Under the pieces are notes generated by a model, which had not been told where the DNA came from, made no database searches, and saw nothing but the letters and a program-made list of their open reading frames with translations. From the NCBI RefSeq assembly GCF_002082565.1, contig NZ_CP020562.1:3038001-3102000 (forward strand): a DNA stretch of 64,000 nucleotides, written 5' to 3'. This document shows positions 15,973 through 26,925 of this stretch, one piece after another. Both the position numbers and the translations under genes were made by a program. This DNA is from Halomonas sp. GT. GTDB taxonomy: Bacteria; Pseudomonadota; Gammaproteobacteria; Pseudomonadales; Halomonadaceae. The stretch's first letter is position 1. The number at the start of each line of letters is the position of its first letter.

Positions 15973-16908
15973 ATGACCAATAATATCAATTACTTAAAAA
16001 ATATAAACATGCCTTCTTTAGGCCTTGCCGCCATGCCTGGTTTATTTGTTTTACTCTGGAGCACGGGGTTCATTGGCGCAAAATTTGGCCTTCCCTACGC
16101 AGAACCTTTCACGTTTTTGTTTATTCGTTTCGTGCTCACCCTGATGCTGCTTATTCCACTGACGTGGTTAATGCGCATTGCCTGGCCTTCATCGCCAGTA
16201 CTCTGGCTGCATATAGGCGTTTCAGGACTTTTGGTACACGGCACTTATTTAGGTGGGGTTTTTTACGGTATTTATTTGGGCATGCCTGCCGGGCTGGCAG
16301 CGTTATTGGTTGGCCTTCAACCCCTGTTAACAGCAGCCTGTGCAGGCCCGCTGTTGGGTGAACGCCTAACCACCCGCCAATGGCTAGGGCTATTGCTTGG
16401 CCTTGTGGGCATCTGTCTAGTATTAGGCAGCAAGTTAGAGTTCGGCACCTCGCTTTTTTCTGGCTTTGGCCTTGGCGCCTTGGTCAGTGTGATGGCTGCG
16501 TTGGTGGGGATTTCATTGGGGACGCTTTATCAGAAACGCTACTGCACCAGCATGCCACTTCTTTCCGGGGCGGTCATTCAATACATAGCGGCTGGCATGC
16601 TATTGGGCATTGGTGCATTGCTGTTTGAAACCCGTCAGGTCGAATGGAGCTTAACGTTTGTGCTCACTCTTGGCTGGCTAGTACTTATTCTGTCTATCGC
16701 CGCCATCTTGCTATTAATGGCGTTGATTAAAAAGGGGGAAGCCTCCCGCGTTGCCAGTCTGTTTTATCTAGTACCTCCGGTCACTGCGCTACAAGCGTGG
16801 TGGCTTTTCGACGAGCGCCTGCCCCTACTCGGACTAGCAGGTATGGTTATTGCCATTGCAGGGGTGGTCATGGTGGTACGCAAACCTAGCAGCAAAGGAG
16901 AGGCTTAG
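15973..16908 (+). CDS. EamA-domain DMT-superfamily permease
   Basis: A 311-residue membrane protein with ten predicted helices formed by two EamA repeats; the first carries LLWSTGFIGAKFGLPYAEPFTFLFIRF, listed here only by its ends LLWSTGF and FLFIRF. Members export or import amino acids and metabolites; the substrate is not evident. AGAGGA at 15963-15968 supports the ATG. It is divergent from DUF4168 and convergent with mtgA, only four bases apart from its stop, with a short GAGCG/CGCTC hairpin across the junction. Confidence 0.88.
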   Translation: MTNNINYLKNINMPSLGLAAMPGLFVLLWSTGFIGAKFGLPYAEPFTFLFIRFVLTLMLLIPLTWLMRIAWPSSPVLWLHIGVSGLLVHGTYLGGVFYGIYLGMPAGLAALLVGLQPLLTAACAGPLLGERLTTRQWLGLLLGLVGICLVLGSKLEFGTSLFSGFGLGALVSVMAALVGISLGTLYQKRYCTSMPLLSGAVIQYIAAGMLLGIGALLFETRQVEWSLTFVLTLGWLVLILSIAAILLLMALIKKGEASRVASLFYLVPPVTALQAWWLFDERLPLLGLAGMVIAIAGVVMVVRKPSSKGEA

Positions 16909-16912
16909 AGCG

Positions 16913-17629
16913 CTACAAACGCTCCAAGTAACGGACACCACCTAGATTACGCATTTGCTGAAGAACCCACTGGCTGCGGCGCTCTACCTGAGCGTCTGGC
17001 CGTGACGCGCTGCGGGTACGCGGACTAGGAAGAATAGCCGCTAGTAGGCTTGCTTGCCGTTCGGTCAATGCACTTCCAGACGCCCCAAAATAGTGCCCCG
17101 CCGCCGCTTCTAGCCCAAATACTCCCGTATCCCACTCAGCGACATTTAAATACACTTCTAGTATGCGTTGTTTACCCCAGAGCATCTCAATCAGCAGCGT
17201 AAACCATACCTCTAGCCCCTTACGTGCCCAGCTACGGCCGCTCCATAAAAAAACATTCTTAGCTGTTTGCTGGCTTAGCGTACTGGCCCCCCGCAGCCGT
17301 TCGCCATCAAGACTGGCCTTCAGAGCACGCTTTAATTCAACTAAATCAAAACCACGATGCTGAGGGAAACGCTGGTCTTCAGCAGCAATCACCGCCAATT
17401 TGGCATTGCTAGATAGATTTTCCCAGCTTCTCCATTGGCGCTGTATGTCGATAGGTTCGCTGTTTATCCAGCTCTGAATTTTGCGCTCTACCATCACCAT
17501 CGAGCCAGGAGGTGGCACAAATCGGAACAGTAAAACCAGCGCAGTAGAGAGAACAATAAAAGCCAGCGCGCCACGCCAAATAAGACGCCATATCAAACCA
17601 AGAAAACGGCGCAACGCGCGATTGAGCAT
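16913..17629 (-). CDS. mtgA: Monofunctional peptidoglycan glycosyltransferase
   Basis: A 238-residue membrane-anchored transglycosylase of family GT51 without a transpeptidase domain. One membrane helix (about 13-35) precedes the catalytic motifs: EDQRFPQHRGFD with the essential Glu, GASTLSQQTAKN, RKGLEVWFT and ILEVYLNVAEWDTGVFG. It polymerises lipid II into glycan strands in the periplasm. AAGGA precedes the ATG. It starts ten bases after the fghA stop and so is probably co-transcribed with the formaldehyde detoxification genes, an unusual placement. Confidence 0.94.
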   Translation of the reverse strand: MLNRALRRFLGLIWRLIWRGALAFIVLSTALVLLFRFVPPPGSMVMVERKIQSWINSEPIDIQRQWRSWENLSSNAKLAVIAAEDQRFPQHRGFDLVELKRALKASLDGERLRGASTLSQQTAKNVFLWSGRSWARKGLEVWFTLLIEMLWGKQRILEVYLNVAEWDTGVFGLEAAAGHYFGASGSALTERQASLLAAILPSPRTRSASRPDAQVERRSQWVLQQMRNLGGVRYLERL

Positions 17630-17639
17630 TTCGATATCC

Positions 17640-18494
17640 TTAGCGCTTCATGAGGTGTTCTGCATGATAGCGCATATGCTCCTCAATGAACGAGGCGATA
17701 AAGAAGTAGCTATGATCGTAACCTGGCTGGCGTCGCAATGTCAGTGGGTGATCATGCGCTTCACACACCGCTTCTAAACGCTCCGGCATCAGTTGCTCAT
17801 CCAGGAACTGGTCGGCCTCACCTTGATCGATAAATAGCCGCTGACGAGAGGCACCATTAGCGACCAGTTCACAGGCATCGTACTGGCGCCAACGTGACTG
17901 GTCTTCGCCCAAATAGCTGGTAAACGCTTTTTGCCCCCAAGGACAGTTCATGGGGTTAACAATAGGTGCAAAAGCGGAGACCGAACGGAATCGACCAGGA
18001 TGACGCAATGCCAGGATTAACGCGCCGTGACCGCCCATGGAGTGACCACTAATCGACTCACGCCCATTCACAGGGAAGTGCTGACGCACCACTGAAGGCA
18101 GCTCTTCAATCACGTAATCATACATGCGGTAATTCGATTTCCAGGGAGTTTGAGTGGCGTTCACATAAAAACCCGCACCCGACCCTAGGTCGTAACTTTC
18201 ATGCTCACCGGGCAGCTCGGTGCCGCGTGGGCTGGTATCGGGGCAAACAATCGCCACCCCTAGCTCAGCAGCGATACGATGTGCGCCCGCTTTCTGCATA
18301 AAGTTTTCATCGTTACAGGTTAAACCTGACAACCACCAAAGCAGCGGAACGCGCTCGTTCTCTGCCTGAGGAGGCAGGTACACCGCGAACACCATGTCGC
18401 AATCCAGCGCCCGGGAGTAGTGGCGGTAGCGCTTGTGCCAGCCACCAAAACTGCGATTGGCTGACACTAGTTCTAAAGTTTCACTCATGCTCAT
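17640..18494 (-). CDS. fghA: S-formylglutathione hydrolase
   Basis: A 284-residue serine esterase that releases formate and glutathione from S-formylglutathione, the last step of glutathione-dependent formaldehyde oxidation. The nucleophile Ser lies in GHSMGGHGAL, the Asp and His of the triad in the regions DQGEADQFLDEQL and GYDHSYFF. The ATG at 18494 follows AAGGAG by seven bases; a frame extension to 18548 is not needed. It follows frmA by 75 bases in the same direction, as in many proteobacteria. The E. coli equivalents are frmB and yeiG. Confidence 0.95.
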   Translation of the reverse strand: MSMSETLELVSANRSFGGWHKRYRHYSRALDCDMVFAVYLPPQAENERVPLLWWLSGLTCNDENFMQKAGAHRIAAELGVAIVCPDTSPRGTELPGEHESYDLGSGAGFYVNATQTPWKSNYRMYDYVIEELPSVVRQHFPVNGRESISGHSMGGHGALILALRHPGRFRSVSAFAPIVNPMNCPWGQKAFTSYLGEDQSRWRQYDACELVANGASRQRLFIDQGEADQFLDEQLMPERLEAVCEAHDHPLTLRRQPGYDHSYFFIASFIEEHMRYHAEHLMKR

Positions 18495-18569
18495 GGGCAG
18501 GCTCCTTAAAAAGATGAAAACGCGGAGGGTTTCCCCTACCGCGCTCATTTACCCTATTACCAATGATAC

Positions 18570-19679
<1,110 letters not shown>

Positions 19680-19852
19680 CTATGCATCTCCTTAACGGTC
19701 ACATAAGAATAAATACTGTTTTGTCGGACTCGTTTTAATCGAATCAGATTTAATGCCTGCAGTGTAGGCCAGCTAGGCGAGTGGGATAAAGCGGGATACA
19801 CTCACAAGATTATTGCCACTGAGCAACAATCTGATATTAATGAAGGATAGCC

Positions 19853-20743
19853 GTGCAGCGTTGGGATCGTATAGAGGCATTCGTCGAGGTGGTCAGGCTG
19901 GGAACATTCTCGGCCGCCGCACGTCATTTAAAGGTATCGACATCGCATATCAGTCGCCTGGTGAGTCAGCTTGAGAATCAGCTGGGCGTTCAGCTTTTGT
20001 ACCGTACAACACGGCAAATTCGCTTAACCGATGCAGGGGCAATCTACGTAGAGCACTGCCGCCATCTCTTTGATGGCCTGCGCGATGCAGAGCAAGCGAT
20101 CAGCGAGCTTCAGGCAAATCCACGTGGGCTGCTGAAACTGACCTCAGCAACGACGTTTGGCGAGCGCTATATCGCGCCCCTGGTGAATGACTTTCAGTGC
20201 CTGCATCCGCAGCTTGAAGTGCATATGCACTTCACTAATCGCCCCGTAGAAATTATTGAAGAAGGCTACGATATTGCCATTCGTATGGGAGTACTCAAAG
20301 ACTCTAGCTTGATAGCTCGGCGGCTATGCGAACGGCAGGAGTATGTCGTGGGCTCGCGGTCTTACTTCCGCCAAGCTCCCAGGCCACACACGCTGTCGGA
20401 ACTTAGCCAGCACCGTTGCCTGATAGGTTCACGTCCTAACTGGTTGTTTGAAGTCAACGGGCAGCGCCGCGAAGTTAAAGTGGAAGGCTGCTGGAGCGGC
20501 AATTCTGGGCCCGCGCTGCTTGATGCCGCGCTTAAAGGGCTGGGACTTGCCCAACTGCCGGATTACTACGTGGCCCCCTATCTTACCAGTGGTGAACTGG
20601 TGTCCGTTTTGGAGCCTTTCCAACACAACGATACAGCTGTATGGGCGGTGTATCCCCGTCACCGCCATCTATCACCTAAAATACGTCAGCTTGTCGATTA
20701 CTTGGTGGCCAATATTGACGCTACCTTGCCCCCCACCAACTAA
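19853..20743 (+). CDS. LysR-family regulator divergent from frmA
   Basis: A 296-residue LysR regulator. The N-terminal helix-turn-helix is [24 protein letters not shown], shown here as [11 protein letters not shown] followed by [13 protein letters not shown]; the effector domain follows from about residue 90. The GTG start has AAGGA at 19843-19847. It is divergent from frmA-fghA-mtgA, which suggests control of formaldehyde detoxification, and its stop overlaps that of the convergent sdaA gene by four bases. The effector is not known. Confidence 0.9.
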   Translation: MQRWDRIEAFVEVVRLGTFSAAARHLKVSTSHISRLVSQLENQLGVQLLYRTTRQIRLTDAGAIYVEHCRHLFDGLRDAEQAISELQANPRGLLKLTSATTFGERYIAPLVNDFQCLHPQLEVHMHFTNRPVEIIEEGYDIAIRMGVLKDSSLIARRLCERQEYVVGSRSYFRQAPRPHTLSELSQHRCLIGSRPNWLFEVNGQRREVKVEGCWSGNSGPALLDAALKGLGLAQLPDYYVAPYLTSGELVSVLEPFQHNDTAVWAVYPRHRHLSPKIRQLVDYLVANIDATLPPTN

Positions 20744-22107
20744 CACTCGATAGCGTTAACAGCCAAGCCACCTTTTGACGTTTCTTTGTATTTATCTTGC
20801 ATATCTCGACCAGTGTCACGCATGGTACGAATCACTTTGTCCAACGATACAAAATGCTCACCATCACCATGCATCGCCATACGTGCAGCATTGATCGCCT
20901 TCACCGAGGCAATGGCGTTTCGCTCAATACACGGCACTTGAACCAACCCCGCCACGGGGTCACAAGTAAGGCCAAGGTTATGCTCTAAACCAATTTCAGC
21001 AGCGTTTTCCACCTGTTTAGGCGAACCGCCTAGCACGTCTGCAAGCCCCGCTGCGGCCATCGCACAAGCAGAGCCGACTTCCCCCTGGCAGCCAACTTCC
21101 GCGCCGGAAATAGACGCGTTCTTTTTACACAAAATCCCTATCGCTCCCGCCGCCAATAAAAAGGCCACTATATCGTCGTCACAGGCATCTGGCTCAAATT
21201 TCAAATAGTACGCCAGTACAGCGGGCACAATACCTGCGGCACCGTTAGTTGGTGCGGTGACCATCCGTTTACCCGCAGCGTTCTCTTCATTCACTGCCAG
21301 CGCAAACAAATTGACCCAATCCATCACAGTAAAACTCGACACAATCAAGCGTTGATTCTTAGGTGGTGAAAGCAGCTGTTGATGAAGCCCATGGGCTCGC
21401 CGCCGAACGTTCAATCCTCCAGGCAGGTACCCCGTCGCTTTTAGGCCATTTTCAATGCTGGTACGCATGGCTTGCCAAATCGTCAGTAGCTCTGAACGAA
21501 TCACCTCTTCACTGCGCCATGCTTTTTCGTTTTCAAACATTAATTCACTGATACGCAAACCATTTGTTTGGCAAAGCGCTAACAGTTCATTTGCCGTTTC
21601 AAATGGGTAGGGCAGTGCCGTTTTGTCTTCGTCTAAACCACCTCGATCGGCGCAGGCTTGGTCAACATAAAAGCCACCACCAAGGGAATAATAGGTATTT
21701 GTCGCGATAACCGTATCGTGCTGATAAGCCGTTAACACCATGGCGTTTGGGTGAAATGGTAAGCACTGTTCGTCCCATTCAATATCCCGGGTACGATCAA
21801 ACGATAGCGTCTGCCCATTGGGCAGCGTTAGTTGAGCGCCTTCATCCAGCGCGCGTAGCCGCTCAGCAATGGTGTCAGGATCAATTGTCTCTGGCGTTTC
21901 GCCCATTAAGCCCATGATGACCGCACTATCAGTACCATGGCCGATGCCGGTAGAAGCTAACGAACCGTGGAGCCTAACCACAATGCGCGTCAGCGACGGT
22001 GAAGTAACCGCCTGACTAAAATCGCGGGCCGCACGCATCGGCCCAACCGTATGAGAGCTTGATGGACCAATCCCAATCCTAAAGAGATCAAAAACGCTTA
22101 TTGCCAT
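20740..22107 (-). CDS. sdaA: L-serine ammonia-lyase, iron-sulfur type
   Basis: A 455-residue single-chain L-serine deaminase (beta and alpha domains fused, as in E. coli SdaA/SdaB) that converts serine to pyruvate and ammonia. Motifs include [14 protein letters not shown] near the start, the cluster-binding Cys of [19 protein letters not shown] and [14 protein letters not shown], and NAIEC at the end. The C-terminal Cys is the residue that, in the Legionella enzyme, occupies the active site as the fourth cluster ligand. It is transcribed alone, convergent with the LysR gene. Confidence 0.95.
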   Translation of the reverse strand: MAISVFDLFRIGIGPSSSHTVGPMRAARDFSQAVTSPSLTRIVVRLHGSLASTGIGHGTDSAVIMGLMGETPETIDPDTIAERLRALDEGAQLTLPNGQTLSFDRTRDIEWDEQCLPFHPNAMVLTAYQHDTVIATNTYYSLGGGFYVDQACADRGGLDEDKTALPYPFETANELLALCQTNGLRISELMFENEKAWRSEEVIRSELLTIWQAMRTSIENGLKATGYLPGGLNVRRRAHGLHQQLLSPPKNQRLIVSSFTVMDWVNLFALAVNEENAAGKRMVTAPTNGAAGIVPAVLAYYLKFEPDACDDDIVAFLLAAGAIGILCKKNASISGAEVGCQGEVGSACAMAAAGLADVLGGSPKQVENAAEIGLEHNLGLTCDPVAGLVQVPCIERNAIASVKAINAARMAMHGDGEHFVSLDKVIRTMRDTGRDMQDKYKETSKGGLAVNAIEC

Positions 22108-22305
22108 TGTGTTGTCCGCCCCTCAGCGTTAGTTGTTGATTACCTGACTGCTACGTTACCGTGTAGCTTTAAGTCATCATTAGTCGAGCAGCTCACATTA
22201 AGTTCGACGTGCGGGCATAGTAAGGTGGCGATATAATAAATATCCTTCTGTGCATGTTTTTAAGCATCTCTCTTACAACGTCATCTCTCCGATAAGGATG
22301 TTGGT

Positions 22306-22956
22306 ATGCCATCTTCCCCACCGCAGTGGCCAATCAGTTTTGGATACACGCTCCTGCGTGCAACGCTTTATGTACTTTTTATCGCGGGTATTGCTCAGGG
22401 AGGTTATTTTGAAGCTCTCTATCTACCTGAAGTGCGCTATACCGAATTAGGCTTTACGGAATTTGCACAAACCCTCGTGCTGGCCAGTTGTTGTGGCCTA
22501 CTAATTTATGTGCGCCAAGTGCTCAAAGTGTGGCCTACCGTCACGCTTCTATTGCTGGCATTTGTAGCTGCATCACTGGTACGCGAACAGGATTACTTTC
22601 TAGATTACTACGTTGCAGATAACACCTGGAAAGTGTTGGTATCGCTCATTGTAATACCTAGCCTTGTTTGGGTGGTTGTCCAGCGTCGCCGATTTATTGA
22701 GGAATTTTCACATTATAGCAATACGTTCGCGTTTGGACTTTTCACTGGCGGTGTGCTCGTTACTTATATTTTCTCCCGCCTTTATGGTCGCCAAGACTTT
22801 TGGCGAGCCGTCATGCAGGACGACTATATCCGCGAATTTAAAGATGTTGCTGAGGAAGCCATCGAGCTTTTAGGCTATAGCTTAATTTTGTTTGCCATGA
22901 TTGAGCTTCTATTGATTGCTCGGCGTATTCATAAGGCGCGCCAAATCGCTCGCTAA
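22306..22956 (+). CDS. Unrecognised multi-pass membrane protein
   Basis: A 216-residue protein with about six hydrophobic segments (roughly 15-35, 47-67, 77-93, 110-127, 142-162, 190-210) and short polar connections. Loops contain charged, aromatic motifs such as REQDYFLDYYV and RLYGRQDFWRAV, which look conserved rather than random, and a C-terminal acidic helix EFKDVAEEAIELLGY. AAGGA precedes the ATG, an exact TATAAT lies at 22232-22237 and a terminator follows the stop, so it is a real single-gene unit. I do not recognise the family and give no function. Confidence 0.8.
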   Translation: MPSSPPQWPISFGYTLLRATLYVLFIAGIAQGGYFEALYLPEVRYTELGFTEFAQTLVLASCCGLLIYVRQVLKVWPTVTLLLLAFVAASLVREQDYFLDYYVADNTWKVLVSLIVIPSLVWVVVQRRRFIEEFSHYSNTFAFGLFTGGVLVTYIFSRLYGRQDFWRAVMQDDYIREFKDVAEEAIELLGYSLILFAMIELLLIARRIHKARQIAR

Positions 22957-22993
22957 CCCGACCTTCCTTGCTTACTAATTACCCTTCGCTCTC

Positions 22994-23030
22994 GCCGCCT
23001 TACGCCCTGCGTAGGCGGCATTCATTTTTT
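22994..23030 (+). terminator. Terminator after the unrecognised membrane protein gene
   Basis: GCCGCCTTACGC (22994-23005) pairs with GCGTAGGCGGC (23009-23019) with one bulged T and a 3-base loop, followed by ATTCATTTTTT ending at 23030. Confidence 0.8.
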
Positions 23031-23142
23031 ACATCTCGCTATACACAAAGCCATTTGCGCCGCTGTTGGCTTCAACGTAGTGTCGTTCGCCGGACTTATG
23101 GGCATATTTGCTAAAAAATAACCTACTGACGACACAAATTTT

Positions 23143-24714
23143 ATGACAAATTCACAAAATCGCGAAGAAACCCTAAAGCGAGGTGCTTTTACTCGCTTTC
23201 TTGATAGCGTTGAGTGGCTGGGCAATCTACTTCCCCATCCTGTAACTCTATTCGCTATTTTATGCCTACTGGTAGTAATCGCCAGCGGCATCGCCGGCGC
23301 ATTAGGGGTATCTGTTGCCGACCCCCGCCCTGCTAACGAAGGTGAATGGATAGCGGTTAATTCGCTGCTCAATGCCGAAGGCCTGCGCCGTTTAGTCACT
23401 GAAATGGTGACCAACTTCACTAGCTTTGCACCACTGGGTACGGTACTGGTGGCCATGTTGGGGGTCGGCGTTGCTGAACACTCGGGCCTGCTTTCAGCCA
23501 GCATGCGTGCACTGGTTCTCAACCGCTCTCCGCGCATCGTCACCTATGCAGTGGTGTTTGCCGGTATCATGTCAAACATGGCAGCCGAACTTGGCTATGT
23601 CGTATTGATTCCTTTAGCAGCCATGATTTTCCACTCATTAGGACGTCATCCATTGGCGGGCCTAGCGGCCGCGTTCTGCGGTGTTTCTGGAGGCTACAGC
23701 GCTAACTTACTGATCGGCACCGTTGACCCACTGCTATCGGGCATCACCCAGGAAGCAGCGCGTCTTCTCGACCCCGCTTACATTGTGGGCGCAGAAGCTA
23801 ACTGGTTCTTTATGTTCGCCAGTACGTTCTTTGTCACCCTTATTGGTGGCTTTGTTACTGAGCGCATCGTCGAACCCAAGCTAGGCAAATTCGATTCCGC
23901 CTATGCTGATAGCGACATTGATAACCAGCGCATGGAGGGGCTATCCACATCAGAGAAGCGCGCCTTAAAAGGGACTGGGCTTGCGACACTAGCATTAGCA
24001 ACTCTAGTCGCGGTCATGGTTGTGCCCGAAAGTGGCATATTGCGAAACCCCGAAACCGGGCTGATTAGCGGCTCGCCCTTTTTGCGTGGCATTGTAGTGA
24101 TTGTCGCGGTGTCCTTCACCGTATTGGGGTTTGTCTATGGCCGCCTGGCAGGCACCATGCAAAATGATCGCGATATTGTCGATGCTATGGCGAAAAGTAT
24201 GAGCAGCCTCGGCCTTTATATCGTTCTGGTCTTTTTTGCGGCACAGTTTGTAGCGCTGTTTAACTGGAGCAACTTTGGCACTGTCACAGCCGTTGCCGGT
24301 GCCGATCTGCTGCAGTCCTTGGGGCTACGCGGCCCAGGTCTGTTCGCGCTGTTTATTATTATGTGTGCGTTCGTCAACCTATCACTAGGCAGCGCTTCAG
24401 CACAGTGGGCAGTAACAGCTCCCATCTTTGTACCGATGCTAATGCTAATGGGCTATGCTCCTGAAGTAATTCAGGCGGCATACCGAATCGGCGATTCGGT
24501 TACTAACTTAATTACACCCATGATGAGCTACTTTGGTTTAATACTTGCCGTAGCAACCCGCTATCGCAAAGATATGGGCATTGGTACGTTGGTAGCGATT
24601 ATGCTGCCCTACACGCTATTTATGCTGATTGGCTGGAGCCTGCTGTTCTTTATTTGGGTATTCGTTTTTGGCTTGCCTGTCGGCCCTGGGTCAGCCACGC
24701 ATTACACGCTGTAA
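23143..24714 (+). CDS. AbgT-family transporter
   Basis: A 523-residue carrier with about ten to twelve hydrophobic helices. The opening LDSVEWLGNLLPHPVTLFA, the re-entrant GVSGGYSANLLIGTVDPLL and the C-terminal NLSLGSASAQWAVTAP (fragments given singly) are AbgT signatures. E. coli AbgT takes up p-aminobenzoyl-glutamate, and the homologues MtrF and YdaH have been reported to export sulfonamides; which applies here is open. The ATG at 23143 lies in an AT-rich start region. The gene is closed by a strong hairpin shared with the convergent rpoD gene. Confidence 0.93.
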   Translation: MTNSQNREETLKRGAFTRFLDSVEWLGNLLPHPVTLFAILCLLVVIASGIAGALGVSVADPRPANEGEWIAVNSLLNAEGLRRLVTEMVTNFTSFAPLGTVLVAMLGVGVAEHSGLLSASMRALVLNRSPRIVTYAVVFAGIMSNMAAELGYVVLIPLAAMIFHSLGRHPLAGLAAAFCGVSGGYSANLLIGTVDPLLSGITQEAARLLDPAYIVGAEANWFFMFASTFFVTLIGGFVTERIVEPKLGKFDSAYADSDIDNQRMEGLSTSEKRALKGTGLATLALATLVAVMVVPESGILRNPETGLISGSPFLRGIVVIVAVSFTVLGFVYGRLAGTMQNDRDIVDAMAKSMSSLGLYIVLVFFAAQFVALFNWSNFGTVTAVAGADLLQSLGLRGPGLFALFIIMCAFVNLSLGSASAQWAVTAPIFVPMLMLMGYAPEVIQAAYRIGDSVTNLITPMMSYFGLILAVATRYRKDMGIGTLVAIMLPYTLFMLIGWSLLFFIWVFVFGLPVGPGSATHYTL

Positions 24715-24748
24715 GCTTTATCAACATATAACGCTCATGGCATAACGC

Positions 24749-24783
24749 AAAAAGCCCGCCGTTCATGGAACGGCGGGCTTTTT
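24749..24783. terminator. Bidirectional terminator between AbgT gene and rpoD
   Basis: AAAAAGCCCGCCGTTC (24749-24764) and GAACGGCGGGCTTTTT (24768-24783) form a perfect 16-bp stem with an ATG loop; both strands end in T runs. Confidence 0.93.
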
Positions 24784-24814
24784 GTTCACAGCGACAAGTA
24801 CGAGAACTAACTGA

Positions 24815-26671
24815 TCACTCGTCTAGGAACGAACGCAGCGGCTCAGAGCGACTCGGATGGCGTAGCTTGCGCAGCGCCTTTGCTTCGATCTGACGAATCC
24901 GCTCGCGAGTAACGTCAAACTGCTTACCCACTTCTTCTAGCGTGTGGTCGGTATTCATATCGATACCGAAACGCATGCGTAGCACTTTCGCTTCACGAGC
25001 AGTTAAGCCGCCAAGGACGTTACGCGTTGCTTCGATCAAGCCTTCGCCGGTGGCCATATCAATCGGCAACAGCATAGTGCCGTCTTCGATAAAGTCACCT
25101 AAGTGCGAATCGTCGTCGTCACCAATCGGCGTCTCCATAGAGATTGGCTCTTTGGCAATTTTTAGCACCTTGCGTACTTTGTCTTCCGGCATTTCCAGAC
25201 GTTCGCCCAGTTCTTCCGGTGTTGGCTCGCGGCCCATTTCCTGCAGCATCTGACGAGAAACACGATTGAGCTTATTGATCGTCTCGATCATGTGCACCGG
25301 AATACGGATGGTGCGTGCCTGATCCGCGATCGAACGCGTAATCGCCTGACGAATCCACCATGTGGCATAGGTCGAGAACTTGTAACCGCGGCGATATTCG
25401 AACTTATCAACCGCTTTCATCAAGCCAATGTTGCCTTCTTGGATTAGATCCAGGAACTGCAGGCCACGGTTGGTGTATTTCTTCGCAATCGAGATTACCA
25501 AACGCAGGTTAGCCTCAACCATCTCTTTCTTAGCACGACGTGCTTTCGCCTCGCCGATAGAGAGCTTGCGGTTAACTTCTTTGAGATCGGCCACGGTGAG
25601 CTGCACCATGTCTTCTTCAAAGGCAATTTTGCGCTGAGAGCGAGCAATATCGGCGCGCAATGGTTCAAGACGGTCAGCATACTTGGGCTGCGCTTCCTGG
25701 AAGGTGTCCAACCATTTTGGATTAGACTCGTACCCAGGGAACGACTTAATGAAGGTTTTGCGCGGTACTTTAGCTTTCTTCACGCACAGCTGCATAACCG
25801 CTTTTTCTTGAGCACGCACCTGCTCAACGCTAATACGTACTTGGCCAACCAGACGCTCAAAATGCTTCGGCACCAACTTAATAGGCGAAAACAGCTCGGC
25901 TAAACGCGACTGCTCACTTTTAAGCTCCGCACTACCACGACCATATTTCGCCAACGCAGCTTCAACAGCGGCATTCTGCTCACGGATTTGTTCGAAACGA
26001 GCTTTCGCTTCTTCCGGATCAGGCCCGCCTTCGCTGGCGGTGCTGTCGTCATCTTCGTCGTCACCGTCGCTGTCGAGATCATCATCTTCGCTCAACTCGG
26101 CTTCAGGCTCAGGCTCGGGCACTTCGGCTTCTGCAACGCCTGGAATCCCCTCGTCGGGGTCTATAAAGCCAGAGAACAGATCAGATAAGCGACCAGGCGC
26201 TTCTTCATCCTGCGTGGCATCATAGGCATCCAGGATAGAAGCAACAGCGCCAGGCAAATACGCCAGCGCTGACATCACTTCCCGCGTGCCCTCTTCTATC
26301 CGCTTGGCGATTTCGATCTCACCTTCGCGGGTTAGAAGTTCAACCGTACCCATCTCGCGCATGTACATGCGCACGGGGTCGGTGGTGCGACCGACGTCGC
26401 TTTCCACGGCGGCGAGTGCCGCAACGGCCTCTTCCGCAGCGGACTCGTCCGTGGAGTGATCCGACATCATCAAAGTGTCTTCATCTGGCGCTTCTTCAAC
26501 GACACTAATACCCATGTCGTTGATCATGCCAATGATGTCTTCCACTTGATCCGGGTCGGCGATATCCTCGGGTAGATGGTCGTTGACCTCGGCATAGGTC
26601 AGGTAGCCCTGTTCCTTGCCGCGCGCGATCAACTCCTTCAGACGTGACTGCTGCTGCGCATTTCCAGCCAT
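24815..26671 (-). CDS. rpoD: Primary RNA polymerase sigma factor (sigma-70)
   Basis: A 618-residue housekeeping sigma factor. Region 1.1 is at the N-terminus, region 1.2 at [21 protein letters not shown], regions 2.1-2.4 at [20 protein letters not shown] to [16 protein letters not shown], region 3 follows and region 4.2 is [22 protein letters not shown] (fragment ends given). Between 1.2 and 2.1 lies the non-conserved region, here containing an unusually long acidic run of Asp/Glu/Ser around residues 185-225. It is the last gene of the rpsU-dnaG-rpoD macromolecular synthesis cluster, separated from dnaG by 254 bases containing its own promoter. Confidence 0.98.
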   Translation of the reverse strand: MAGNAQQQSRLKELIARGKEQGYLTYAEVNDHLPEDIADPDQVEDIIGMINDMGISVVEEAPDEDTLMMSDHSTDESAAEEAVAALAAVESDVGRTTDPVRMYMREMGTVELLTREGEIEIAKRIEEGTREVMSALAYLPGAVASILDAYDATQDEEAPGRLSDLFSGFIDPDEGIPGVAEAEVPEPEPEAELSEDDDLDSDGDDEDDDSTASEGGPDPEEAKARFEQIREQNAAVEAALAKYGRGSAELKSEQSRLAELFSPIKLVPKHFERLVGQVRISVEQVRAQEKAVMQLCVKKAKVPRKTFIKSFPGYESNPKWLDTFQEAQPKYADRLEPLRADIARSQRKIAFEEDMVQLTVADLKEVNRKLSIGEAKARRAKKEMVEANLRLVISIAKKYTNRGLQFLDLIQEGNIGLMKAVDKFEYRRGYKFSTYATWWIRQAITRSIADQARTIRIPVHMIETINKLNRVSRQMLQEMGREPTPEELGERLEMPEDKVRKVLKIAKEPISMETPIGDDDDSHLGDFIEDGTMLLPIDMATGEGLIEATRNVLGGLTAREAKVLRMRFGIDMNTDHTLEEVGKQFDVTRERIRQIEAKALRKLRHPSRSEPLRSFLDE

Positions 26672-26742
26672 AGAAACCCTATCTCGACGAAGAAGAATGA
26701 AACACCTGGGGCGCTGAATCGATTAAACTCAACAAGCCGAAC

Positions 26743-26748
26743 AGTATA
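26743..26748 (-). promoter_or_regulatory. Likely -10 box of an rpoD promoter
   Basis: On the minus strand TATACT follows CGC, with a poor -35 match (TGGAAA) 18 bases upstream. It lies about 75 bases before the rpoD ATG. The rest of the 26672-26925 gap holds a GCCAG-GCG-CTGGC small hairpin near 26822-26834 and TTTAAAG/CTTTAAA arms near 26899-26919, both without T runs. Confidence 0.4.
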
Positions 26749-26925
26749 GCGTAAATAGCAGGAATTTTTCCAGCGAAACGTATTTGCGCGGTCATTCAGG
26801 TGTGTTAGGTTGTTCGGTTAGGCCAGCGCCTGGCGACTGACCCTTTATTTGGTGCCAACGTCAGGGAAATTCAACCCCAGCGCCTCAAACTCTAATCATT
26901 TAAAGACAAACGCTTTAAAGGCTGC

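Noticed and set aside
23022..23543. A 173-codon minus-strand frame across the AbgT gene start
   Set aside because: Ser/Arg/Thr-rich shadow of a clear transporter, and it runs through the preceding terminator.
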